The translations under genes were made by a program, and so were the position numbers. This document shows positions 27,623 to 35,708 of a DNA stretch of 64,000 nucleotides, piece after piece. Every line of letters starts with the position of its first letter. The first letter of the stretch is position 1. The notes beneath the pieces were generated by a model. That model was not told where the DNA came from and did no database searches. It saw only the letters and a list, made by a program, of their open reading frames with translations. The stretch comes from Granulosicoccus sp965214025 (GTDB taxonomy: Bacteria; Pseudomonadota; Gammaproteobacteria; Granulosicoccales; Granulosicoccaceae). The DNA is taken from positions 62,001 to 126,000 of the forward strand of contig CBDCAW010000034.1 in assembly GCA_965214025.1 (NCBI GenBank), given 5' to 3'.

Positions 27623-28851
27623 TCAGTCGTACGCCAGCACACCTGGACCCCGCTCGCCGATCTCCGTCGAGAATGGCGCGCAGTGCGTCGTAGTCCGGTA
27701 TGCCGCACCCGCAGCCAGGCATTGGACTTGTAGCCCGCCTCGACACCCTGGGTGGGCGTACCCGGTTCGGGGAAGCAATCTTCGACGATGCAATCGCCGT
27801 AGCGCTGAAATATCTCGTGGGTTCCCTCATAGCCTGTTATGCGACCATTCTGATCCGGCCGTAGCGCGATGATCCCGCAGGCATAATTGCGCGAGGGTTT
27901 CTGTTCACCGCGCTGCTGGCAAACGGCCAGTGCCCACTCGCGGTACAGATCGAACTCATTGCCGGCACAGTAGCTGTCCCACTGCCCTACCCCGGGTGGC
28001 CGGCAGCCGATCTCCGAGAAACGCAGGCCCTTCGGCCCGAAGAACCACTCCATGTGCGTGGCGGAAGTCTCGACACCCAACGCCTGGGAAACCCGCCGAC
28101 CCATCGCCTTCACCTCGTCGTAGCCGGGTTCCTGCATGCGGTTGGTCGAGATGATCTGGGGAGAGATCCAGCGCGAGCGCATCGCCTCGAGCACGTTCGG
28201 ATAGTAGTGACTGATGAAGTCATGAACCACCTCGCCACCGACCGTCAGCGTGTCGTAGAACCCCTCGTGGCCTTCGACGAACTCTTCCACCGCTGCCGGC
28301 TCACCGTAGGCCAGGCCGCTGACCCGGCCGACGTGCTCGAGCTCTGACGCATCATCGATCCGGTAGGTGCCGGAAGCGCCCGCGGCATCCCGTGGCTTGA
28401 CGATCAACGGATACCCGACCGTACCTGCGAAATCCCGCAACTCGCCGATGCTGGAACATCCGGCCGAAGCTGCCGTGGGCACCCCTGCTTCACGCAGTAC
28501 CTCCTTCATCGCCACCTTGTCGCGGCACAGGTAGGCGGTACGCGTGGAGGTACCCGGAATCTCGCAGCGCTCCCGCACGTGCGCGGCCGGTAGCACGTGA
28601 GCCTCCACGACCGCTTCGAGCCGATCGATCCAGACATGCTTCTGCGCATCGCGTACCGCCCACTCGAGTGCGCTCTCATCCGTGATGGAAGCGATCTGGC
28701 GATAGCTGGCGAGCCAGCCTTTCAGCTCGTGGTCGAGCCAGTCGTAGGGCCGGTCTCCCACCCCGTGCACGCTTGCGCCAACACCGTGCAGCGCACGTAC
28801 GAACTCGCGCTGATTCGAGGGAAAGCCGGGTTCCAGGAAGATGACGTTCAT
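27623..28851 (-). CDS. ATP-grasp enzyme (carboxylate-amine ligase type), 3' end frameshifted
   Basis: The first 384 residues are continuous and carry an ATP-grasp fold: PLIVKPRDAAGASGTYRI (lysine and glycine-rich loop), AVEEFVEGHEGFYDTLTVGG and the metal-binding FSEIGCRPPG. Such enzymes activate a carboxylate as acylphosphate and couple it to an amine or thiol. At the C-terminus two single-base insertions, near 27699-27700 and 27664-27665, disturb the frame. Correcting both gives HPDYDALRAILDEIGERG and a natural stop at 27623. Uncorrected, the frame runs on through the neighbouring glycosylase gene, which is clearly artificial. The start ATG abuts the stop of the upstream esterase gene. Confidence 0.78.
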
Positions 28852-29607
28852 TCAGCGCACCAGTTCATCGAGGTAGACCGGCAGCATTTCGCGCCAGGTT
28901 GGCCAATCGTGATCATACTCCGCACCCCAGGGATCGACCCGATTCGGAATGCCTTTCGCACCAAGCAGCTCGGCCATGCGCCAGGATTCCTCGGCAGATT
29001 CCCAGCGCCCCTGCCCATAGGCCAGCAGTACGAACCGGCTGCGCAGCCTCGCCAACAGCTCGGGCTCGTCGAGCTCGGGCAGGAAACAGTTGGGCGCCGC
29101 CAGGTAGTAGTCGTGGTTGCCCGGCATCTCGAACAGACGCTCGAGATCATAGGTGCCGCTCATCGCGATGGCGGACTTGAACAGATGCGGGTAGCGGCAC
29201 AACACCGACAGCGCATTGAATGCCCCGATGGATGCACCCGCGGCCACTGTTTCGACGAACCCGCCACCGCAGTCGCTGGAGATCGCCGGCACCACTTCAT
29301 GCGCCACGAATTCACCGAACTGCTTCAGCAACCACCAGCGATGCTCCACCGAGCCGTTCTTGCGCGCCATCGCCAGCCCGGCGACGCTGTCGCAGGAATA
29401 CACCTTGATGCGGCCCGCATCGATCAACGGCTGCACACCGGTGATCAGTTCCCTGCGCTCCACCTCTTCGGCATCGCCGCCGGCGGTGGGAAACAGCAGC
29501 ACCGGCTGCCCCCAATGGCCCCAGCGGGCAACCGTGACCTTCTGTTCCAACCGGGACGAATGCCACCTCGCCAGCTGCTTCGCACCGCCGCTCGAATCAG
29601 AACCCAT
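28852..29607 (-). CDS. Alpha/beta-hydrolase esterase
   Basis: A 251-residue esterase of the putative esterase (Esterase D) superfamily. The nucleophile elbow is AAGASIGAFNAL (G-A-S-I-G), and the conserved GGDAEEVERRELI and the late YDHDWPTWREML, with the probable catalytic histidine, are visible. No signal peptide is visible, so it is cytoplasmic. ATG 29607 lies inside the end of the preceding ATP-grasp gene (11-bp overlap), and its stop touches the next ATP-grasp start. The tight packing suggests it hydrolyses or transesterifies a product of these ligases; this is inferred. Confidence 0.78.
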   Translation of the reverse strand: MGSDSSGGAKQLARWHSSRLEQKVTVARWGHWGQPVLLFPTAGGDAEEVERRELITGVQPLIDAGRIKVYSCDSVAGLAMARKNGSVEHRWWLLKQFGEFVAHEVVPAISSDCGGGFVETVAAGASIGAFNALSVLCRYPHLFKSAIAMSGTYDLERLFEMPGNHDYYLAAPNCFLPELDEPELLARLRSRFVLLAYGQGRWESAEESWRMAELLGAKGIPNRVDPWGAEYDHDWPTWREMLPVYLDELVR

Positions 29608-30877
29608 CGGGATCTCCCGCCTGGCCTTCCTGCTCGCGCCAGGTTTGCACCCTGCCCCAGAACAGCTCCGTGAACTGATCCACCTCGTGCGACGGGAACA
29701 GCGCCAACACCTTCTGATGCACGGCATCGCGGAAGATACCCGAGCCGAAGAAATCGTATGCCAATTCGTCCAGATGCTTCAGATGAGTGCGGCTGAAGTC
29801 GCGAAACTTCTCGGTCTCGAAGCGCTGGTGGGCAATGGCCGCGTAGGCCGAGAGCTTTTCCCGTGGTGAGCGATCCTGATTGGCGATGGCGAAGAACGGC
29901 TCCCAGTCGAGGGTCTTGCGCATCGCCTTGTCGGTGGAGGCGCAAAAGATCGACCAGCGCAGGTTGGCCTTGATCATCCACGGAAAATGATAGTGCAAGG
30001 AGGTTACCTGACTGTCGGGGCAGGCATTGGCAAAATCTATCGGGTGCCAGGTACCGTTCCGCTTCAACGATTCACAGGAGTTGAAATCCCAGCCGAAGAA
30101 GGCGTTGATGGTCAGCGTGGTGTCTTCGAGTACGGATTGATCTTCAGCCGACAGGAAATCGACCTCCATGCGATAGCGATCGTGCAGCGCGGCCGAAGGG
30201 TCGTAGTTGACCTTTCGCATCTGCGGCCCCAGGCCGACGCAACGTACGAACCAGTCGTGCGGCAATACCGCGGCCTGCAGGTTCATGACCTCCGTGCCGC
30301 TGGCATCGTAGGCTCGTTGCAGCCCGGCGGCGTCGTCGATCTTCGTCACGCCCCGCCAGCCGCCACCGTGATAAGGCTTCATGAAGAACGGGTAGCCGAT
30401 CTGCTCGCCGATATCATCGAGCGAGAACATGCGTGCGTACTGCTGCAAGGTGGCCTGCAGATCGTCGGATGCATCGTAGGCCTTCGGCGGCAGCATCCAG
30501 GTTTCCGGTACCGGCAGGCCCAGGCGCATCATGGCCGCGTAGGAGGTCTGCTTTTCGTTCGACTGCAATGACCAGGGGTTGTTGTACACGTACAGATCGT
30601 TCATCAGGATCGCTTTCTTGATCCATTCGCGGCTGGTGGAATACCAGTGCGTGAGACGGTCGATCACCACATCGTACTTGACGGGCTGGGCGAGGTTGAA
30701 CGGCTCGATGCTCAGGCGTTCGCAATGAAACCGCTGCTCCTCGCCCGCATGCTCGAGCTGCAGGTTCAGATTCCTGAAGAGCGTCTCGTAACAGATGGGC
30801 CAACAGATATCGGCCCCCAGCGACAGGCCGATATGCACATCACGATGTGTACGGGCCTGCATTTCACGTTCGCTCAT
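29597..30877 (-). CDS. ATP-grasp family protein
   Basis: A 426-residue protein. ATP-grasp features include YPFFMKPYHGGGWRGVTKI (nucleotide lysine and glycine-rich loop) and acidic/asparagine residues in TTLTINAFFGWDFNSCE and PIDFANACPDS at the metal site. The N-terminus IGLSLGADICWPICYE is distinct from PurK- or biotin-carboxylase-type proteins. ATG 30877 is preceded by AGGAGAG. It overlaps the upstream esterase by 14 bp and the downstream esterase by 11 bp. I recognise the fold but not a characterised family. It is probably a ligase acting on an amino acid or small peptide. Confidence 0.75.
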   Translation of the reverse strand: MSEREMQARTHRDVHIGLSLGADICWPICYETLFRNLNLQLEHAGEEQRFHCERLSIEPFNLAQPVKYDVVIDRLTHWYSTSREWIKKAILMNDLYVYNNPWSLQSNEKQTSYAAMMRLGLPVPETWMLPPKAYDASDDLQATLQQYARMFSLDDIGEQIGYPFFMKPYHGGGWRGVTKIDDAAGLQRAYDASGTEVMNLQAAVLPHDWFVRCVGLGPQMRKVNYDPSAALHDRYRMEVDFLSAEDQSVLEDTTLTINAFFGWDFNSCESLKRNGTWHPIDFANACPDSQVTSLHYHFPWMIKANLRWSIFCASTDKAMRKTLDWEPFFAIANQDRSPREKLSAYAAIAHQRFETEKFRDFSRTHLKHLDELAYDFFGSGIFRDAVHQKVLALFPSHEVDQFTELFWGRVQTWREQEGQAGDPDGF

Positions 30878-32000
30878 CGTCTCTCCTGTAGACCCACATC
30901 AGACCATCCCTCAATCGATCACGCCAATTGTGCCAATGATGCCCATCCCAGGAGCTCTTGAACAGTACGTCGACACCACGCTCGCGCAGAAAGCCTGCCA
31001 GCGCCCGGTTCTCTTCGGCCAGCCCTTCCAGCTCACCGGCGGAAATGAAGGCCCGGGTAGCCGGCAGGTCGGGTGCGCGGCGCAGCACCTGCATCAGTTG
31101 CGCGACACGCTGGAACACCGGATGCTGCCGCCCTTCCAGCGCCTGCTCATCGAGAATGAACGAGCCGGACTGCAACACCAGCCCTCCGAACACCCCCGGA
31201 TAGCGAAATGCCGTGGACAACGAAGCCACCGCGCCAAGGCTAGCACCGAGCAACACTCGCCGGTCGGGCTCCGGGTTAAGCCGATAGCGCGATTCCAGCG
31301 CCGGCAGCAGGTCCCGCACCAGATACCGTGCGTGGCGCCGACCGCGCGGGTATTCATGCATCCGATCCGAGGTCTGTGTGAGCGCGGCGATCAAAGGCGG
31401 GATGTCGCCGTCGGCAATCAGGTTGTCCAGCGATACGGCGAGATCCGCATAGGTGACGAAGTCGTTGCCATCATGGATGACCAGCAGCGGGTAGAACGTT
31501 TCGGGATCGTGGCCCGCCGGCAGATAGACGCGCTCCTGACGTGTTTCCTCGAACACCGGGCTTGCCACCGGCAGGGTTTCCATGTGCCCCGCCGGCGCAC
31601 CCCGCGCCCGACTCCAGGCGGGGCGGGCGTAGCCGAAGGTGCGGCACACCGAGTTGCTGCCGAACGGATCTTCCGCGGTTGCCGGATTGAGCGGGTCGAT
31701 GATCCATTGCTCCTGCCCGTTGCGACCGATCGAGAGCTTGTATTCGAAGCGCCCCCCGTCCGTTACCGGCAGACGCAACAGCCACAGCCGCGAATCTCCC
31801 TGTTTCTCGAAGGCCGATCGCGATACGCCACCGTGGATCCAGCGCAGGATATCCACATGTTCCGCCTCGCCGTGCCACGCGAAGGTCGCCATGCCGGGCT
31901 CGAGCAGTGGAAACTCATGGCTCGCCACGAATCTGGCGACCACCTCGGTGGGAATCGGCCCACCATGATCTGCTTGCAGTTCTTCAGGAAGTATCGTCAT
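30864..32000 (-). CDS. Esterase with enterochelin-esterase-like N-terminal domain
   Basis: A 378-residue protein. The first 110 residues resemble an early-Ig/CBM48-like domain (FAWHGEAEHVDILRW, FEYKLSIG). It is followed by an esterase D domain with the nucleophile elbow LLGASLGAVASL and a C-terminal GHHWHNWRDRL carrying the likely catalytic histidine. Fes- and IroD-type enzymes with this layout cleave siderophore esters. No siderophore synthesis genes are near, so another ester is more likely. The gene follows the GCS2-like ligase by 25 bp and overlaps the next ATP-grasp gene. Confidence 0.8.
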   Translation of the reverse strand: MTILPEELQADHGGPIPTEVVARFVASHEFPLLEPGMATFAWHGEAEHVDILRWIHGGVSRSAFEKQGDSRLWLLRLPVTDGGRFEYKLSIGRNGQEQWIIDPLNPATAEDPFGSNSVCRTFGYARPAWSRARGAPAGHMETLPVASPVFEETRQERVYLPAGHDPETFYPLLVIHDGNDFVTYADLAVSLDNLIADGDIPPLIAALTQTSDRMHEYPRGRRHARYLVRDLLPALESRYRLNPEPDRRVLLGASLGAVASLSTAFRYPGVFGGLVLQSGSFILDEQALEGRQHPVFQRVAQLMQVLRRAPDLPATRAFISAGELEGLAEENRALAGFLRERGVDVLFKSSWDGHHWHNWRDRLRDGLMWVYRRDDERT

Positions 32001-32025
32001 CGACCATTGCCGCGCGGGAAAGTGA

Positions 32026-33165
32026 TCAGTCTACGGAAGGCCGACCGGGGGCGGACTGCTCTACCAGCCAGTCGACCACCGCGACCTGTGCGGCCTCGTC
32101 CGTGGCGCCCTGATCCAGGGCCTGATGATAGACCTTCAGCTGATGGTCCGAGCTCGTACCACGTCGTGCTATAACCCGGGCGTGCTCGATTTCCGCGACA
32201 CATTCGTGCTCTTCGGCATGCGGTCTGACCAGCTCCACCAGCTCGTCTATCAGCTCGGCGAACGGTACCGCCTTCTTCTTGCCGAAGTCTCCCAGCTCGG
32301 CTTCGATGCCGTAGCGCTGGGCACGCCACTTGTTCTCCATGATGAGAATGCGCCGATAGTGCCGCCAGCGCTGGTTGTTCTCGCGCAGACGGCACAAGAA
32401 AGCAAGCGTGGATTGATACAGCGCGGCAATGGCAAGCCCGTCCTCCATCCAGGTGCAGACATCGCAGATGCGGATCTCGAGCGTGGGATGACGCACGCTG
32501 GGGCGCAGGTCCCACCAGATCTTCGACGGATCGGTGACCATCTCGGTGGCGGCGAGGTCGTGCAGCATTTCCGTCCAGTCGTTCCAGCTCTCGAAGGCTT
32601 CGGGCAGACCGGAGCGCGGCAAGTCACCGACGATGGTGGGGCGAAAGGCCTTCAGGCCGGTATCTCGTCCCTCCCAGAAGGGCGATGAGCAACTCAGGCC
32701 TAGCAGGTGAGGCATGAAATAGCTGATCTGCCCCATCAGATCGACGCGCAGGTCCGGATCCTCGATGCCGGCATGCACGTGCATGCCACAGATCGCCATC
32801 CGCCTTGCCAGGCTGCCTTGCTCGGACCCCAGAATGCGGTAGCGCTCCATGTCGACCGGTTCCTGTGTGCTCCAGTGCGACCAGGGATGGGTGGACGCGG
32901 CGATCATCTCGAAACCGAACTCCTTCGCCGTGCTCGACACGCACTCGCGCAGCTCGCTCAATTCCCTGCGCGCCTCACCGACCGTGGCGCACACCCCGGT
33001 ACCGATCTCGACCTGGCTTTGCAGAAACTCATAGGTGACCCTGTCACCCACGCGCTCCTTGCACTTATCCATGAAGCCCGCCGGCTGACGACAGGCCAGC
33101 GCCCGGGTTTCCGGATCGATCAGCAGATACTCTTCTTCGATACCGATGGACAGATGCTTCGACAT
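32026..33165 (-). CDS. Carboxylate-amine ligase, glutamate-cysteine ligase family 2 (YbdK-like)
   Basis: A 379-residue protein with the GCS2 family N-terminus SIGIEEEYLLID, the HPTLEIRICDVCTWMEDG block and the MHVHAGI segment. YbdK-type enzymes form gamma-glutamyl or other amide bonds with ATP. ATG 33165 has a good AGGAGAA site 7 bases upstream, and the preceding part of the open frame is AT-rich leader. It is the first gene of the five-gene cluster with two ATP-grasp enzymes and two esterases. The context suggests stepwise assembly of a small amide-linked metabolite rather than glutathione synthesis. Confidence 0.85.
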   Translation of the reverse strand: MSKHLSIGIEEEYLLIDPETRALACRQPAGFMDKCKERVGDRVTYEFLQSQVEIGTGVCATVGEARRELSELRECVSSTAKEFGFEMIAASTHPWSHWSTQEPVDMERYRILGSEQGSLARRMAICGMHVHAGIEDPDLRVDLMGQISYFMPHLLGLSCSSPFWEGRDTGLKAFRPTIVGDLPRSGLPEAFESWNDWTEMLHDLAATEMVTDPSKIWWDLRPSVRHPTLEIRICDVCTWMEDGLAIAALYQSTLAFLCRLRENNQRWRHYRRILIMENKWRAQRYGIEAELGDFGKKKAVPFAELIDELVELVRPHAEEHECVAEIEHARVIARRGTSSDHQLKVYHQALDQGATDEAAQVAVVDWLVEQSAPGRPSVD

Positions 33166-33310
33166 GCCGCGCTTCTCCTGGTTGCGGGCAGTATTCTGCA
33201 CACTAACGGTGCAAAAGACAGGATCGGCGGAAAATGCCGCACAGGGATCGAGCGGATCAATTCTAAAAAAATAATACAATCTACTAATCAAGTCATGAAA
33301 CAGAACAATC
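33166..33310. promoter_or_regulatory. AT-rich divergent promoter region of the ligase cluster and LysR gene
   Basis: A 145-bp region between the divergent GCS2-like ligase (-) and LysR regulator (+). Its middle (about 33,260-33,290) is strikingly AT-rich for this genome and has a TACAAT at 33275-33280 usable as a -10 box on +. I cannot place -35 boxes with normal spacing. LysR proteins commonly bind such divergent regions and control the neighbouring operon. Confidence 0.5.
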
Positions 33311-34219
33311 TTGGCCAGACTCAACTACAACCACCTACGGTATTTCTGGGCGGTCGCGCATGAAGGCAACCTGACACGAACCGCCGAGCGGCTGGCCGTA
33401 TCGCAGTCCGCGTTGTCCACCCAGATACGCAAGCTCGAGGAACAGGTCGGCGAACCACTGTTCGAACGGCGTGGCAGGCAACTGCTGCTGACCGAAGCTG
33501 GCCAGATCGCGCTCGACCACGCGGATGCGATCTTTGCCACCGGCGAGGAACTGCTCAGCACACTGGCCCACCGCGCATCGCCTCAGCGCCAAGTGCTGAG
33601 GGTGGGCTCCCTGGCCACGCTGTCGCGTAACTTCCAGATCCAGTTCCTGCGCCCGGTGCTCGGCCGCAGCGATACCGAGATAGTCATTCGTTCCGGATCC
33701 CTGGGCGAATTGCTACCGAGCCTGGAAGCCCATCAGCTCGATGTGGTGCTGGCCAATACCGTCCCACCACGCGATGCGGCTACTGCCTTCATCTCACACC
33801 CGATCGCCGAACAACCGGTGAGCCTGATCGGCACGCCGGAACGCATCGGTACGCCTGCGAGCGTCGAGCACCTGCTCGCACGAGAGCCACTGGTGCTGCC
33901 CACGATCGCAAGCAGCATCCGCACCGGCTTCGATGCGTTGAGCGACCGGCTCGGCCTGAGCACACGAATCATTGCCGAAGTTGACGACATGGCCATGATG
34001 CGCCTGCTTGCCCGCGAAGGTATCGGCCTGGCTGTGGTGCCGCCGATCGTGGTGAAGGATGAACTTGCCAGTGGCCTGCTACTCGAGGCACACCGGCTAC
34101 CTCAGCTCAGCGAAACCTTCCATGCCGTGATGCTGAAGCGACGGTATCCGAATCCGCTGCTGCGTGAGCTGCTCGACAACATGGATGCGGCGGATCGCCT
34201 GGTGGGAATTGTTCGGTGA
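33311..34219 (+). CDS. LysR-family transcriptional regulator (NhaR-like)
   Basis: A 302-residue regulator. The N-terminal winged helix-turn-helix is LNYNHLRYFWAVAHEGNLTRTAERL followed by SQSALSTQIRKLEEQVG; the YNHLRYFWAVAHEG form is typical of the NhaR subgroup. The rest is a periplasmic-binding-protein-like effector domain. The start appears to be TTG 33311, because no in-frame ATG precedes the conserved domain and family members begin at this point. It is divergent from the ligase/esterase cluster and convergent with preA. Targets may be the divergent cluster or the pyrimidine genes. The 180 bp after its stop holds no recognisable gene. Confidence 0.82.
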   Translation: MARLNYNHLRYFWAVAHEGNLTRTAERLAVSQSALSTQIRKLEEQVGEPLFERRGRQLLLTEAGQIALDHADAIFATGEELLSTLAHRASPQRQVLRVGSLATLSRNFQIQFLRPVLGRSDTEIVIRSGSLGELLPSLEAHQLDVVLANTVPPRDAATAFISHPIAEQPVSLIGTPERIGTPASVEHLLAREPLVLPTIASSIRTGFDALSDRLGLSTRIIAEVDDMAMMRLLAREGIGLAVVPPIVVKDELASGLLLEAHRLPQLSETFHAVMLKRRYPNPLLRELLDNMDAADRLVGIVR

Positions 34220-34401
34220 CCGGGTCGGACGTGGGATCGGCCGCGGGGACAACTGCCGGGCTTACTGCGGGATCCACGCACGACGGAATCAGTGGCAGGA
34301 TCGACGACTGGATAAACGCCGGAGTCGTTGATGATTTGGCCAAGGAATTCAGCCCGAGCTACTTCGTTGCCGCTCGGTTGACATCATGGCGTCAAGCCGT
34401 A

Positions 34402-35703
34402 TCAATCACTCACAGAAGCAGGATTATTCGGATGCTGAGTCCAGTTCGCATAACCCGAGTCGATCGCGTCACCTGTGCGAGGGTCGGCACCTGCCGTCAG
34501 CCGTTCCATGGAAATGCAATCCTGCACCGGGCAGACGGCGACGCACAGGTTGCAGCCCACGCATTCTTCGTCGATGACCTCGAAATGTCGTTTGCCTCCG
34601 ACGGTGGCGGTGATGGCCTGATGGGAGGTGTCTTCGCACACTTCGTGGCAGCGGCCGCACTGGATGCACAGGTCCTGATCGATTCGGGCCTTGGTAATGT
34701 AGTTGAGGTTGAGATTCTGCCAGTCCTTCACGTTGGGCGCGGCGAGGCCGATGAAATCATCGATGCAAGCATGGCCCGCCTCGTCCATCCAGTTGGAAAG
34801 CCCGCTGGTGAGTTCATCGATGATGCGGAAACCGTAGGTCATGGCGGCGGTGCAGACTTGTACGTTGCCCGCACCCAACGCCATGAATTCCGCGGCATCG
34901 CGCCAGGTGGTGATACCACCGATGCCGGAAATGGGCATGCCGGCAGTGGCCGCGTCACGGGCGATCTCGGCGACCATGTTCAGTGCGATCGGCTTGACGG
35001 CCGGGCCGCAGTAGCCGCCATGGGAACCCCAACCATCGATGGAGGGCTCGGGCGACATGGTGTCCAGATTCACGCTGATGATGGAATTGACGGTGTTGAT
35101 CAGTGAGACGGCATCGGCATGCCCGGCTTTGGCGGCGCGGGCTGGAAACCGTACGTCGGTGATGTTGGGTGTGAGCTTCACGATCACCGGCAGTTTCGTG
35201 TATTGCTTGCACCAGGCGGCCACCATTTCAATGTACTCGGGCACCTGCCCGACCGCCGAGCCCATGCCGCGCTCCGACATTCCATGCGGGCAACCGAAAT
35301 TCAGCTCCACCCCATCGGCACCGGTGTCTTCCACACGGACGAGAATGTCGCGCCAGTTCTTCTCCTCGCAGGGCACCATCAGCGAGACGATCATCGCGCG
35401 GTCCGGCCAGTCGCGTTTCACACGCCTGATCTCGTCGAGATTGGTCTGCAGCGGCCGATCGGTAATCAGCTCGATGTTGTTGAAGCCAATGAGCTTGCGG
35501 TCGGATGAATACACGGCACCGTAGCGCGGGCCGTTCACGTTGACCACGTGCGGGTCCTCACCCAGGGTTTTCCAGACCACGCCGCCCCAGCCCGCCTCGA
35601 AGGCGCGCACCACGTTGTACTCCTTGTCGGTCGGTGGCGCGGATGCCAGCCAGAACGGGTTCGGGGATTTGATGCCGAGGAAATTGCTGGTCAGATCAGC
35701 CAT
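34402..35703 (-). CDS. preA: Dihydropyrimidine dehydrogenase subunit PreA
   Basis: A 433-residue flavin/iron-sulfur protein. A dihydroorotate-dehydrogenase-like FMN barrel (NFGCPHGMSERGMGSA, the catalytic-loop region, and GIGGITTWRDAAEF) is followed by two 4Fe-4S clusters, CIQCGRCHEVC and CVGCNLCVAVCP. PreA binds the pyrimidine and, with PreT, reduces uracil and thymine to dihydropyrimidines with NADH. ATG 35703 is preferred over TTG 35712; it lies 5 bp after the preT stop. With hydA, the M20 hydrolase and mmsA it completes a reductive pyrimidine pathway, although 7.6 kb of other genes separates them. Confidence 0.92.
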   Translation of the reverse strand: MADLTSNFLGIKSPNPFWLASAPPTDKEYNVVRAFEAGWGGVVWKTLGEDPHVVNVNGPRYGAVYSSDRKLIGFNNIELITDRPLQTNLDEIRRVKRDWPDRAMIVSLMVPCEEKNWRDILVRVEDTGADGVELNFGCPHGMSERGMGSAVGQVPEYIEMVAAWCKQYTKLPVIVKLTPNITDVRFPARAAKAGHADAVSLINTVNSIISVNLDTMSPEPSIDGWGSHGGYCGPAVKPIALNMVAEIARDAATAGMPISGIGGITTWRDAAEFMALGAGNVQVCTAAMTYGFRIIDELTSGLSNWMDEAGHACIDDFIGLAAPNVKDWQNLNLNYITKARIDQDLCIQCGRCHEVCEDTSHQAITATVGGKRHFEVIDEECVGCNLCVAVCPVQDCISMERLTAGADPRTGDAIDSGYANWTQHPNNPASVSD

Positions 35704-35708
35704 TGAAT

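Noticed and set aside
30864..32000. Siderophore esterase role
   Set aside because: The domain layout resembles Fes, but no siderophore synthesis, receptor or Fur-type context is visible.
33240..33300. A -35/-10 promoter pair for the GCS2-like gene on the - strand
   Set aside because: TTGATT, TATTAT and TAGAAT elements are present but at spacings of 9 or 20 bases, so no exact promoter is claimed.
34216..35106. A 296-residue + strand frame after the LysR gene
   Set aside because: It overlaps preA in antisense and shows no family features; the short LysR-preA gap holds no gene.
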